From assembly GCA_029781135.1 (NCBI GenBank), contig JAKOXH010000019.1, forward strand, positions 186,001-250,000: a stretch of 64,000 nucleotides of DNA. Direction: 5' to 3'. Below are positions 35,638 through 43,081 of this stretch, piece by piece (the stretch's first letter is position 1; every line of letters begins with the position of its first letter). Source of the DNA: Planctomycetota bacterium (GTDB lineage: Bacteria > Planctomycetota > Planctomycetia > Pirellulales > Lacipirellulaceae). The notes beneath the pieces were generated by a model. The model made no database searches. It was not told the DNA's origin and saw only the letters and a program-made list of their open reading frames with translations. A program made the translations under genes and the position numbers.

Positions 35638-36129
35638 ATGCGCTTTTGGTTGCTCGACAAAATCCGCTCGTGGGAACCGGACGTCGAGCTGACGGGGGTC
35701 AAGAATGTAACGCTGACCGAAGAGTACTTGGCGGACCATTTTCCGGAGTTTCCGGTTTTGCCGGGCGTGTTTATGCTGGAGGCCGCCACGCAAGCCGGTG
35801 CTTGGTTACTGCGACTTAGTGAAGATTATGCCCACAGCGTCATATCGCTGAAGGAAGTTAGGAACGTAAAATACGCCGACTTCGTGGCACCCGGGCAAAC
35901 GCTCGAGGTCACGGTATCGATGGTGAAGAAAGACGAGCGGCTGGCGACACTCAAAGTCGAAGGTCAAATTGGTGACCGTCAGACGCTGAGCGGACGAATC
36001 GTACTTCAGCGTTACAATTTGGTCGACCGCGACCCCGTGTTGCGTGACATCGACGAGAGAATCATTCAACATTTCCGCCGGGCGCAAAAGTTGCTTTTGC
36101 CCACGGCGTTAGCAGCAGCTGCCGTTTAA
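35638..36129 (+). CDS. FabZ-like 3-hydroxyacyl-ACP dehydratase (hotdog fold), copy 1
   Basis: A 163-residue cytoplasmic protein. It opens MRFWLLDKIRSWEPD and has the FabZ block DHFPEFPVLPGVFMLEAATQ, with His34 and Glu48 in the catalytic positions. Residues 60-160 complete a single hotdog domain (NVKYADFVAPGQTLEVTV). It should remove water from a beta-hydroxyacyl-ACP. The start at 35638 matches the second FabZ-like protein of the operon (MRWFWLDRF); an ATG at 35620 is possible. The acyl carrier protein gene follows after 38 bases. It resembles dehydratases of specialised lipid clusters more than the main FabZ. Confidence 0.87.
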   Translation: MRFWLLDKIRSWEPDVELTGVKNVTLTEEYLADHFPEFPVLPGVFMLEAATQAGAWLLRLSEDYAHSVISLKEVRNVKYADFVAPGQTLEVTVSMVKKDERLATLKVEGQIGDRQTLSGRIVLQRYNLVDRDPVLRDIDERIIQHFRRAQKLLLPTALAAAAV

Positions 36130-36167
36130 CGCGGGCTGCGACAACTTATTCGGAGGAAACCAGAGCG

Positions 36168-36563
36168 ATGTCATCGGTAACGTCGAAATCGGAAATTTTC
36201 GCCAAAGTGCAAGAAGCGCTCGTCGACGCCCTAGGAGTCGACGAAGATGAGGTCACGCCCCAGGCGACGTTGCAGGGTGATTTGGGAGCCGAGTCGATCG
36301 ATTTCCTCGATATCGTGTTCCGCCTCGAAAAAGCGTTCGGCATCAAAATCGAACGCGGCGAGCTCTTCCCGGAAGACATCCTCACCAACACCGAATATGT
36401 GGAAGCCGGTAAGGTCAACGCCGCCGGCATGGCAAAACTCAAGGAGCGGATGCCATTCGCCGACTTGTCGCGGTTTGCCGCCGATCCCAGCGTGCAAAAC
36501 CTGGGCAAGCAGCTTACCGTGCAAGATATGTGCAACTTTGTGGAGCACAAGCTCGCCGCGTAG
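36168..36563 (+). CDS. acyl carrier protein, extended form
   Basis: A 131-residue protein, longer than the 75-85 residues of a normal ACP. Residues 8-65 are ACP-like: VQEALVDALGVDEDEVTPQA and DLGAESIDFLDIVFRLEKAF, with Ser43 as the phosphopantetheine attachment site. The extra residues 70-115 (YVEAGKVNAAGMAKLKERMP, ADPSVQNLGKQL) form an inserted helical part before the final helix TVQDMCNFVEHKL. GGAGG lies 12 bases before the ATG. It stands between two FabZ-like dehydratases and ahead of a KAS, so it is the carrier for this dedicated pathway rather than for general fatty acid synthesis. Confidence 0.93.
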   Translation: MSSVTSKSEIFAKVQEALVDALGVDEDEVTPQATLQGDLGAESIDFLDIVFRLEKAFGIKIERGELFPEDILTNTEYVEAGKVNAAGMAKLKERMPFADLSRFAADPSVQNLGKQLTVQDMCNFVEHKLAA

Positions 36564-36576
36564 CGGCGGACGTTGT

Positions 36577-36648
36577 AGGTGAGTACGTGAGTAGGTGAGT
36601 AAGTCGCCTGCGTGCTCTCACCTACTCACACACTCACCTACTCACTTC
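36577..36648. repeat. AGGTGAGT hairpin between operon genes
   Basis: Repeated GTAGGTGAGTACGTGAGTAG on the left pairs with CTCACCTACTCACACACTCAC on the right, giving a long stem of 7-base units. It lies between the ACP and second FabZ-like genes, right before the latter's ATG at 36660, and could affect relative expression. Confidence 0.7.
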
Positions 36649-36659
36649 CCCACCCGCCG

Positions 36660-37199
36660 ATGCGCTGGTTCTGGCTCGACCGCTTCACCGAATTTGTCGC
36701 TGGCTCGCATGCCACCGCGGTGAAGTGCGTGTCGTTGAGCGAGGACCATCTGCAGGAGCACTTGCCCGACTACCCGATCATGCCGAATTCGCTGGTGGCC
36801 GAGGGGATGGCCCAGTGCGGCGGATTACTCGTCAGCGAAATCTATAAGTTCAGCGAACTTGTCGTGCTTGCCAAATTCGCGCGTTGCACCATCGAGGGCG
36901 AGGCGCGCCCCGGCGATGTCATTCGCTACAAGGCCGTAGTCGATCAAGCGAAGGATTTCGGGGCCTCGGTCCAGGTGAAAGGCGACATCGACGGCCGGCC
37001 TTTTTCCGAAGGTGAGATCTTCTTCGCCCGCTTCGATCCAGATTCGACAGAAAACACTCGCGGGCGCGTACTGTTTAATCCAGATGATTTGCGGAGTTGG
37101 CTGCGTGTGGTCGGCGTATTTGATGTCGGCGTGCGGACGGATGGCACCCGCCTGCGGCTGGAAGACTATCCGCATTTTTTTCAAACGAGCGTCGTCTAA
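36660..37199 (+). CDS. FabZ-like 3-hydroxyacyl-ACP dehydratase, copy 2
   Basis: A 179-residue hotdog protein paralogous to the copy at 35638 (MRWFWLDRFTEF against MRFWLLDKIRSW). The active-site block is EHLPDYPIMPNSLVAEGMAQ, with His34 and a Glu in LVAEGM. GDVIRYKAVVDQAKDFGASV and GEIFFARFD complete the fold. FabA/FabZ-type chemistry is expected; having two dehydratases may reflect one dehydratase and one isomerase or two chain lengths. The ATG at 36660 follows the hairpin; the frame to 36612 is only repeat. The C-terminus runs 25 residues beyond usual FabZ (VRTDGTRLRLEDYPHFF). Confidence 0.85.
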   Translation: MRWFWLDRFTEFVAGSHATAVKCVSLSEDHLQEHLPDYPIMPNSLVAEGMAQCGGLLVSEIYKFSELVVLAKFARCTIEGEARPGDVIRYKAVVDQAKDFGASVQVKGDIDGRPFSEGEIFFARFDPDSTENTRGRVLFNPDDLRSWLRVVGVFDVGVRTDGTRLRLEDYPHFFQTSVV

Positions 37200-37236
37200 G
37201 TTACCACGGAGGCACGGAGAGCACGGAACAATTCCG

Positions 37237-37335
37237 GAAAATGAAAAATGCAAAATGTTCAATGCAAAATGAAAAATGCGGAGACAACCTCCCCATTGAA
37301 CGCTTCTCATTTTGCATTTTGCATTTTGCATTCTC
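37237..37335. repeat. AAAATGCAAAATG inverted repeat
   Basis: Left: AAAATGAAAAATGCAAAATG and TTCAATGCAAAATGAAAAAT; right: CATTTTGCATTTTGCATTTT. The arms also share CATTGAA/TTCAATG. It is a simple hairpin of A/T-rich units in the gap before the KAS gene. Confidence 0.65.
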
Positions 37336-37395
37336 CGGTTTCTCCGTGTTCAGCGTGCGTTTGCGGTGCATTCGTGTTTTGTTCCAGGTGAAGGT

Positions 37396-38673
37396 ATGAG
37401 AAATCGCGTTGTCGTTACTGGCATGGGGGTCGTCACGCCGTTAGGTTGCACGGTTTCCGAACTGTGGGCGAATTTGAAGGAAAGCAAGTCGGGCGTCGGT
37501 TACACCACGCTGTTCGATGCTTCTAACTTTCCCACGCGCATTTCGGCCGAAGTTCGCAATTGGTCGCTGGCCGATTCCGGCGAAGACCCGGCACCCTGGG
37601 AAAAGCGTGGCCGGCACACGAAGTTCGCCATCGGCGCGGCTCGGCAGGCCGTGAGCGATTCCGGCATCCTCGGCACGGTCGACCCCGATCGCTTCGGCGT
37701 CTACCTTGGCGCCGGCGAAGGCCAACAAGACTTCTTCAACTTCAGCCACATGATGGTCGCCGCCCTTAAGAACGGCGAACTCGACCTGGCCGCGTTCATC
37801 CAGGAGGGCCTCAAGCGGCTCGATCCGAAGTTGGAGCTCGAGCAGGAACCGAACATGCCGGTGGCGTACGTCGCCACGCATTTTGGGGCCGAAGGCCCGA
37901 ACTTCAACTGCCTCACGGCCTGCGCGGCCAGCAGCCAGGCCATCGGCGAGGCGACCGAAATCATCCGCCGCGGCGAGGCCGACGTGATGCTCTCCGGCGG
38001 CGCTCACAGCATGATCCATCCCTTCGGCGTCACGGGCTTCAACCTGCTCACGGCCCTTTCCGAAAACAACGCCGACCCTAAAAAGGCCTCGCGGCCATTC
38101 GACCTCAACCGTGATGGCTTCATCCTGGGCGAAGGCGCTGCGATCGTCGTATTGGAAGAATTCGAACGGGCCAAGAAACGCGGCGCGCCAATTTATGGTG
38201 AGATTCTCGGCTACGGCACGACGGCCGACGCCTTCCGCATCACTGATACGCACCCCGAGGGCCGCGGCGCGATCACCTGCATGAAAATGGCCCTGCGCGA
38301 TGCCCAAAAGAACCCGGCCGAAATCGACTACATCAACGCCCATGGCACCAGCACGCAAGTGAACGACCGCGTGGAAACGCTGGCGATCAAGGAAGCCCTC
38401 GGGCCCGATGTAGCCTACAAAGTGCCCGTCTCCAGCACCAAGAGCATGACCGGCCACCTCATCGCCGCCGCCGGGGCGACCGAGCTGATCATCAGCTTGA
38501 TGGCGATGCGCGACAGCATCGTGCCGCCCACGATCAACTACGAAACGCCCGACCCCCAGTGCGACCTCGACTACGTGCCGAACGTCGCCCGCGAGAAAAA
38601 GCTCCGCACGATCCTCTCGAACAGCTTCGGCTTCGGCGGCCAGAACATCGCCCTCATCGCTGGGGCGTTGTGA
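37396..38673 (+). CDS. beta-ketoacyl-ACP synthase (KAS II/FabF type)
   Basis: A 425-residue condensing enzyme: it elongates acyl chains on ACP with malonyl-ACP. It starts MRNRVVVTGMGVVTPLG. The catalytic Cys176 is in NCLTACAASSQ, and the two histidines of the Cys-His-His triad are His316 (YINAHGTST) and His354 (MTGHLIAAAG). The Lys349/Thr region SSTKSMTGH and the C-terminal LSNSFGFGGQNIAL are also typical. Length and motifs indicate an active enzyme, not a chain-length factor. The ATG at 37396 has AGGTGAAGG upstream. It is the last gene of the plus-strand FabZ/ACP/FabZ/KAS set. Confidence 0.93.
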   Translation: MRNRVVVTGMGVVTPLGCTVSELWANLKESKSGVGYTTLFDASNFPTRISAEVRNWSLADSGEDPAPWEKRGRHTKFAIGAARQAVSDSGILGTVDPDRFGVYLGAGEGQQDFFNFSHMMVAALKNGELDLAAFIQEGLKRLDPKLELEQEPNMPVAYVATHFGAEGPNFNCLTACAASSQAIGEATEIIRRGEADVMLSGGAHSMIHPFGVTGFNLLTALSENNADPKKASRPFDLNRDGFILGEGAAIVVLEEFERAKKRGAPIYGEILGYGTTADAFRITDTHPEGRGAITCMKMALRDAQKNPAEIDYINAHGTSTQVNDRVETLAIKEALGPDVAYKVPVSSTKSMTGHLIAAAGATELIISLMAMRDSIVPPTINYETPDPQCDLDYVPNVAREKKLRTILSNSFGFGGQNIALIAGAL

Positions 38674-38711
38674 CGCGCGACCGTCGCACGCTGATTTGTT
38701 TTCGGTGAGAC

Positions 38712-38892
38712 GGGGCGTTCACGCCCCATCCTCGCCGCAGGCGATACTAGCCCCGCCGTTCACGGCGGGGTGACCGGGCACGCACTACATTCCCTAGGCC
38801 CGTTCACGGGCCTTTTCGCCGAGCGGGCTTTAGCCATCGCACCGATCTCGGCTCAAGCCAGGCACCGAGAAGGCCCGTGAACGGCCCTCGCT
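38712..38892. repeat. array of four hairpins with a shared TTCA loop
   Basis: GGGGCG-TTCA-CGCCCC (38712-38727), CCCCGCCG-TTCA-CGGCGGGG (38751-38770), AGGCCCG-TTCA-CGGGCCT (38796-38813) and, inverted, GGCCCG-TGAA-CGGCC near 38875. The stems differ but the loop and flanking GTTCAC are constant. The third hairpin is followed by TTTTC. Confidence 0.7.
38796..38818 (+). terminator. possible terminator after the KAS gene
   Basis: AGGCCCG/CGGGCCT stem with loop TTCA followed by TTTTC, 120 bases downstream of the KAS stop codon. The U-tract is short, so it is moderate evidence only; it is also a member of the hairpin array. Confidence 0.4.
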
Positions 38893-39033
38893 CAGAAAAA
38901 CCACTGCCGCTTCATTTGACTGAAACGTTGCCTTTCAGTCAGTCTTGCGCCGCTCATCAATAGTACGCTGGCGGTGTAAAATGAGTGTATACGGCGCGCG
39001 GCTGCGACGGAAAGGATACTTTTGAATTCACGT

Positions 39034-40101
39034 ATGAGCCACACCTACGACGCGTTGATTGTCATCTCGTTCGGCGGGCCGGACCGGCCTGAGGATGTGC
39101 TGCCGTTTCTTGAAAACGTGCTGCGCGGTCGGAATGTGCCGCGGGAGCGGTTGCTCGAGGTGGCGGAGCATTATGATCACTTTGGCGGGAAGAGCCCGAT
39201 CAATGAGCAGAATCGGGCGCTCATCGCGGCGGTCGAAAAGGAGTTAGCGGAGCAGGAGCCCAAGTTGCCCGTGTATTGGGGGAATCGGAACTGGCACCCA
39301 TTTTTGGCCGACACGTTGCGGCAGATGGCGGCGGATGGCGTGCGGCGAGCGTTGGCGTTCTTTACGAGTGCGTACAGTTCGTACTCGGGCTGCCGGCAGT
39401 ACTTGGAAAATATTGTCGCCGCGCGGGAAGAAGTTGGACCCTCGGCACCCCAGATCGACAAGTTGCGGGTGTTTTTCAATCATCCTGGTTTTATCGAGCC
39501 GATGATTGAGAGCACGTGGGCCGCGTTCGGGCAAATACCGGTGGAGCGCCGCGACGAGGCGTTGCTCGTCTTCACGGCTCACAGTATTCCGACGGCGATG
39601 GCGGCGGGTTGCCGGTATGAGGAGCAACTGCACGAGGCGTGCCGACTGGTTGGCGAGGGAGTCAATCGGCCCTCGTGGCGGTTGGTATACCAGAGTCGTA
39701 GCGGTCCGCCGCGGCAGCCGTGGCTGGGGCCGGATATTTGCGAACTCTTACGCAACGTCGCTGGGGGTTCGCTGGCGCACGACCCCAGCCACCCAATGCC
39801 ACGGCCGGTGCGAGACGTGGTGGTCGTGCCGATCGGGTTTATCTCGGATCATCTGGAAGTGCTCTACGACCTGGATACCGAGGTCCAAAAGCTGTGCGGC
39901 GAGCTCGGCATCCACATGGTTCGGGCGGCGACGGTGGGCACGCATCCGCGATTCATCCGCATGATTCGGGAGTTGATCGAGGAACGAATGACCGACGAGC
40001 CAAATCGGCTGGCAATGGGAACGCTGGGGGCCAGTCATGATGTGTGCCCCGACGACTGCTGCCTGTACGCGCCGGCAAGGGCTGCGACGTCAGGTCGGTG
40101 A
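39034..40101 (+). CDS. hemH: ferrochelatase (coproporphyrin/protoporphyrin type)
   Basis: A 355-residue enzyme of heme synthesis that inserts Fe2+ into the porphyrin. VISFGGPDRPEDV opens the protein, HYDHFGGKSPINEQN is the ligand-binding block, and the metal-handling residues are His183 in VFTAHSIP and Glu275 in SDHLEVLYDLD. AYSSYSGCRQYLENI resembles actinobacterial/firmicute coproporphyrin ferrochelatases. Cys120 together with Cys338, Cys342 and Cys343 (HDVCPDDCCLYAP) could hold a [2Fe-2S] cluster as in some family members; this is inferred. The ATG at 39034 has AAAGG upstream. There are no other heme genes in the window. Confidence 0.92.
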   Translation: MSHTYDALIVISFGGPDRPEDVLPFLENVLRGRNVPRERLLEVAEHYDHFGGKSPINEQNRALIAAVEKELAEQEPKLPVYWGNRNWHPFLADTLRQMAADGVRRALAFFTSAYSSYSGCRQYLENIVAAREEVGPSAPQIDKLRVFFNHPGFIEPMIESTWAAFGQIPVERRDEALLVFTAHSIPTAMAAGCRYEEQLHEACRLVGEGVNRPSWRLVYQSRSGPPRQPWLGPDICELLRNVAGGSLAHDPSHPMPRPVRDVVVVPIGFISDHLEVLYDLDTEVQKLCGELGIHMVRAATVGTHPRFIRMIRELIEERMTDEPNRLAMGTLGASHDVCPDDCCLYAPARAATSGR

Positions 40102-40134
40102 CGATCTTCAAAGGCTGCGGCCTAACTAAATCTG

Positions 40135-40271
40135 TGTGGGAGGCGTCTCCCGACGCCGATGACGCTGTCCAATGGAACACGAAATCGGCCTCGGAGAGGC
40201 CTCCCACATCCGGTATCAAATGGAACACGCAATCGGCCTTAGAGAGACCTCCCACAACCCATTGGCTGCGC
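40135..40271. repeat. palindromic repeat, family B, with duplicated half
   Basis: TGTGGGAGGCGTCTCC at the left faces GGAGAGGCCTCCCACA near 40194-40207. Half of the element (AATGGAACACGCAATCGGCC to CCTCCCACA) is then repeated at 40218-40256, and the similarity runs on into CCATTGGCTGCGC. It lies between ferrochelatase and the aldo/keto reductase gene. Confidence 0.82.
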
Positions 40272-40333
40272 AGGCCTATCGCACCAGACGGTTGTCCGTT
40301 GTGCCCGTCGTGTCGTTGTGGTGAAATATTGCA

Positions 40334-41317
40334 ATGAGAACACAACTGACTGAGCCGCTTCGTCCGCTTGGGAGTTCTGGTTTTGCGGTATTGCCGGTGG
40401 CGCTGGGTTGCTGGCCGATGGCGGGCGTAACGACGCTTGACGTAAATGACGCCGACAGCATCGCCACGATCCAGATGTGTTTTGACCTGGGAATTAATCA
40501 TCTCGACACGGCGTACGTGTACGGGCCAAACGGCGAGAGTGAGAATCTCATTCGCCGGGCAATCGGCAAGCGGCGCGATGAGTTTGTGATCGCGACGAAG
40601 TGCGGCCTGCACTTGGAAGGCCCGGAGTTCATCGCCGATGGTCGGCCCGAGCGGCTGCGGGCCGAGTGCGAGGAATCGCTGCGGCGGCTCGGCACCGATC
40701 ATGTTGAGTTGCTATATTTGCACACGCCCGACGAAAAAGTGCCGCTGGCCGAATCGGCTGGGACACTTCGAGAGCTGATGGAAGCGGGGAAAACGCGCTC
40801 GGTGGGTGTCTCGAATTTCACGGTCGAGCAAATGGAAGAGTTTGCGGCCGTTTGCCCCATCACCGCGACGCAGATGCCGTACAACATGTTGCAGCGCGGC
40901 ATCGAACAGCGGACGATTCCCTGGTGCCGCGAGCGGAACGTGGCCGTGATGGTTTACTGGCCGCTGATGAAAGGCTTGCTGGCCGGAAGATTCACACGCG
41001 ATACGCAACTCAACGAGCGCGACAGCCGCCGTAACAACCCGGCATTCGCCGGCGAAGAGTGGGAGTTGAACCAGAATTTCGTCGATCGGCTGCGCGAAGC
41101 GGCGGCGCTGACGGGGCACACGGTTGCGCAGCTCGTCGTGAATTGGACGTTCAGCCAGCCGGGCATCTCCTGCGCGCTGTGCGGTGCCAAGCGGCCCCAG
41201 CAAATCGAAGAAACGGCCGGCGCGATGGGCTGGCGATTGACGGCGGAACAATTGGCAATCATTGATGTGGCGATCGCGGAACGCGGCACCGCCGCCGTGA
41301 AACGGGAGTTTTCCTGA
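40334..41317 (+). CDS. aldo/keto reductase
   Basis: A 327-residue cytoplasmic NADPH-dependent oxidoreductase with a TIM barrel. The catalytic tetrad is visible: Asp58 and Tyr63 in HLDTAYVYG, Lys89 in VIATKCG, and His130 in LLYLHTPD. VGVSNFTVEQMEEF and WTFSQPGISCALCGAKRPQQ are the usual cofactor-side segments. Substrate cannot be predicted; it looks like the AKR5/11-type group of general carbonyl reductases. The ATG at 40334 is in the right place relative to the first strand. It seems to stand alone, between repeats. Confidence 0.92.
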   Translation: MRTQLTEPLRPLGSSGFAVLPVALGCWPMAGVTTLDVNDADSIATIQMCFDLGINHLDTAYVYGPNGESENLIRRAIGKRRDEFVIATKCGLHLEGPEFIADGRPERLRAECEESLRRLGTDHVELLYLHTPDEKVPLAESAGTLRELMEAGKTRSVGVSNFTVEQMEEFAAVCPITATQMPYNMLQRGIEQRTIPWCRERNVAVMVYWPLMKGLLAGRFTRDTQLNERDSRRNNPAFAGEEWELNQNFVDRLREAAALTGHTVAQLVVNWTFSQPGISCALCGAKRPQQIEETAGAMGWRLTAEQLAIIDVAIAERGTAAVKREFS

Positions 41318-41332
41318 ATGGCCAGAAGTTGT

Positions 41333-41567
41333 GTGCCACTGGCTTTGCCTGTGCAAATACGTCACCCAGTGCTAGGATGTCGCTCGTATGCGGGGCTTGG
41401 ATGACCGGCAAGCACGCCAACCCACGAACCATTTGCACCGAGCGAACACCAGCTTGCGCGCGACGTCGAACTGCCGGAGCTATCCGCGCGGACCAGTTGG
41501 AGACTTCGGTTCGGGATCTTGGCTACAAGGCCCGGGCCAGAAAGGCACTGGCAGAGCCAGTGGCACC
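41333..41567. repeat. MITE-like element with 17-base inverted ends
   Basis: GTGCCACTGGCTTTGCC at 41333-41349 faces GGCAGAGCCAGTGGCAC at 41550-41566 with one mismatch. The right end is itself a hairpin (GGCACTGG...CCAGTGGC). The 235-base unit fills the gap between the aldo/keto reductase and VOC genes and has no coding content. Confidence 0.65.
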
Positions 41568-41581
41568 TCGGCATCGGCGAT

Positions 41582-41962
41582 TTATTTGGCTCGCTCGGCG
41601 AACACGAGCGTGTATGCATCTGGGTCGCGAATGGCGAATTCGAAGAAATCGAACTCGGTCTTCTCCGGTCCCCAGACGAACGGCACCTTGCCGCGGAGTT
41701 CATCGGCAACTTTATGGACATCATCCGGAAATAGATACAGCGCACCGGTAAAAATCGGCGGTTGATCTTCGGCGTGGATGGTTTCGGTGTAGAGGAAGAT
41801 GGCCACGCCGTCGCGCCGGACTTCCGTGCGAATCGGTTCACTTTCGATTGGAAAATACCCGGTTTGCGTAAAGCCCAGGGTGCCGATGTAGAAGTCGAGC
41901 GAGCGACGCATATCGGAGACGAGCAGGCAGGGCAGGACGCGGTTTCCTAAGTTAGCGGCCAT
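41582..41962 (-). CDS. VOC (glyoxalase/bleomycin resistance) family protein
   Basis: A 126-residue single VOC domain. It starts NRVLPCLLVSDMRRSLDFYI with the usual first beta-alpha-beta unit, then DGVAIFLYTETIH, GALYLFPDDVHKVADELRG and FEFAIRDPDAYTLVFAERAK. The metal-binding pattern of glyoxalase I (His/Gln, Glu, His/Gln, Glu) is not clearly complete, so it may be a non-metal or unknown VOC protein. No strong ribosome binding site was seen before the ATG at 41962. It is transcribed towards the aldo/keto reductase gene. Confidence 0.83.
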   Translation of the reverse strand: MAANLGNRVLPCLLVSDMRRSLDFYIGTLGFTQTGYFPIESEPIRTEVRRDGVAIFLYTETIHAEDQPPIFTGALYLFPDDVHKVADELRGKVPFVWGPEKTEFDFFEFAIRDPDAYTLVFAERAK

Positions 41963-42074
41963 GGGAAGGAAGAAGGGGAGACAAGGAGAGGGGGAGAGGG
42001 GGAGACGATCTCGTAATTCGGATTCTCTTGTGTCGCTTTATGTTGATGTAGGAACTCAGGTGACGCAATTGGCA

Positions 42075-42350
42075 TCAGAAGCCCATGGCAGCCAAGGCAT
42101 CGGCCACTTTGCCAACAGCGACGGAGAACTGCGGGTGGTCGGCCTCGAACCGCAGCAACAAGTCTTTCAAGCCATGTGCTTCTACTGGCTCGTCTGAGTC
42201 CGCCGCGGCGGCCGTTTCGCTGTCGATGTTTTGGCGGATTTCGTCCGTCAACCGGCGCAGGTCCGCCAACATGCCAGGATCAACCTGGCTGGCCTGTGCC
42301 ACTTCGGCCCGCAGGGCATCGAGCGTTTCCAGTAAACGTTGCTTTTCCAT
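42075..42350 (-). CDS. DUF4404-type small helical protein
   Basis: A 91-residue acidic, all-helical protein: MEKQRLLETLDALRAEVAQA, LADLRRLTDEIRQNI, LKDLLLRFEADHPQFSVAVG and KVADALAAMGF. It matches the DUF4404 family in size and pattern. The function is unknown; a coiled-coil pair is likely. The open frame continues upstream to 42449, but this part reads through a family E hairpin and has no sensible start; the ATG at 42350 gives the normal family length. Confidence 0.7.
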   Translation of the reverse strand: MEKQRLLETLDALRAEVAQASQVDPGMLADLRRLTDEIRQNIDSETAAAADSDEPVEAHGLKDLLLRFEADHPQFSVAVGKVADALAAMGF

Positions 42351-42423
42351 ACTGGCAGCGTAACGTGGTTGGAAGTCGGCAGCAAGTTCCTGGGGGTGGA
42401 TGCGGGGGAAAGCCATCCTGTAC

Positions 42424-42482
42424 GACGGACATTCCTGTCCGTCCATCAATGCGGTCCGCCGGACGGGCAGGAATGCCCGTCC
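42424..42482. repeat. family E hairpins (two)
   Basis: GACGGACATTCCTGTCCGTC (42424-42443) and GGACGGGCAGGAATGCCCGT with CC (42461-42482) are two related hairpins in opposite sense. The same unit occurs at 50770-50791 and 51354-51373. Confidence 0.85.
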
Positions 42483-42526
42483 TACGGACAGGCTGGTCGA
42501 ACGAGTGCAATATACCTTGCGCAGTC

Positions 42527-42641
42527 AGCGTTGAGACGTTTTCGTTTCACCCCGGCCGCCGGCGACGGGGTTGTGCGCAAAATGCTTCTGTCGCCCTTGG
42601 CTCCAGGTTAAACGACTCAGTGGTACCCGCGCGAGGCATAA
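42527..42641. repeat. palindromic repeat, family C, long subtype
   Basis: From GCGTTGAGACGTTTTCG to ACTCAGTGGTACCCGCGCGA. The left arm is degenerate (GTTTCACCCCGGCC) and the right arm is TGGCTCCAGGTTAAACGA. It is closest to the copy at 33371-33493. Confidence 0.82.
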
Positions 42642-42647
42642 ACGACA

Positions 42648-42683
42648 AAGCCCGTTGACCACCTCGGGCACGTCAACGGGCTT
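42648..42683 (-). terminator. Rho-independent-type terminator of the RRM protein gene
   Basis: A perfect 12-base stem, AAGCCCGTTGAC and GTCAACGGGCTT, with a 12-base loop. Read on the minus strand it ends in GGGCTTTGTC. It lies 75 bases after the stop codon of the RRM gene. Confidence 0.7.
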
Positions 42684-42757
42684 ATTCAAATTGTTGGCCA
42701 AGAGCGATCCGGCTTTGTCCGTCTGCCAGATGGCCCCCAGCAAGTGGCCGCCGTGGC

Positions 42758-43081
42758 TTACCAGCGTTTGCCGCCGCCACCGCCGCCGCGGTTGCCGCCG
42801 CCGCGCGGGCCGCCGCGACCGCCGCCGCCACCACCATTGGTCTTGGGTCGGGCTTCATTCACGGTGATCGTCCGACCATCGATTTCCGCGCCATTGAGGG
42901 CCTCAATGGCGGCACGGGCCTCGTTGTCGTTGTTCATCGAGACGAACGCAAACCCGCGCGGGCGGCCCGTCTCACGATCCGTGATCACGGCCACTTCTTC
43001 CACCTGACCGTGAGCCCCAAACTCGGCCTGCAACGTTTCCTCGGTCGTTGAGAAGGAAAGGTTGCCAACATACAGCTTCAT
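42758..43081 (-). CDS. glycine-rich RNA-binding protein with one RRM domain
   Basis: A 107-residue cytoplasmic protein: an RRM of about 80 residues and a Gly/Arg-rich tail. The RNA-contacting motifs are RNP2 LYVGNL (residues 3-8) and RNP1 RGFAFVSM (42-49), both with the expected aromatic residues. The tail ([15 protein letters not shown]...GGGKRW) resembles cyanobacterial and plant cold-induced RNA-binding proteins. The start at 43081 gives the standard MKLYVGNL opening. A promoter-like signal about 165 bases upstream implies a long leader, possibly regulatory as in cold-shock genes; this is inferred. A good terminator follows. Confidence 0.93.
   Translation of the reverse strand: MKLYVGNLSFSTTEETLQAEFGAHGQVEEVAVITDRETGRPRGFAFVSMNNDNEARAAIEALNGAEIDGRTITVNEARPKTNGGGGGGRGGPRGGGNRGGGGGGKRW

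Larger units (their letters stand above)
38674..39033. other. intergenic region with hairpin array, 360 bases
   Basis: Lies between the KAS gene and ferrochelatase. It holds the four-hairpin TTCA-loop array (38712-38892) and little else. No further gene was seen; the ferrochelatase promoter should be near 38950-39010 but was not identified with confidence. Confidence 0.55.
42351..42757. other. repeat-rich intergenic region, 407 bases
   Basis: Contains two family E hairpins (42424-42482), a family C element (42527-42641) and the terminator of the RRM gene (42648-42683). No gene is seen. Confidence 0.6.

Noticed and set aside
38712..38727. First GGGGCG-TTCA-CGCCCC hairpin as terminator of the KAS gene
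   Set aside because: No T-run follows. The third hairpin of the array is a better candidate, and even that is only moderate.
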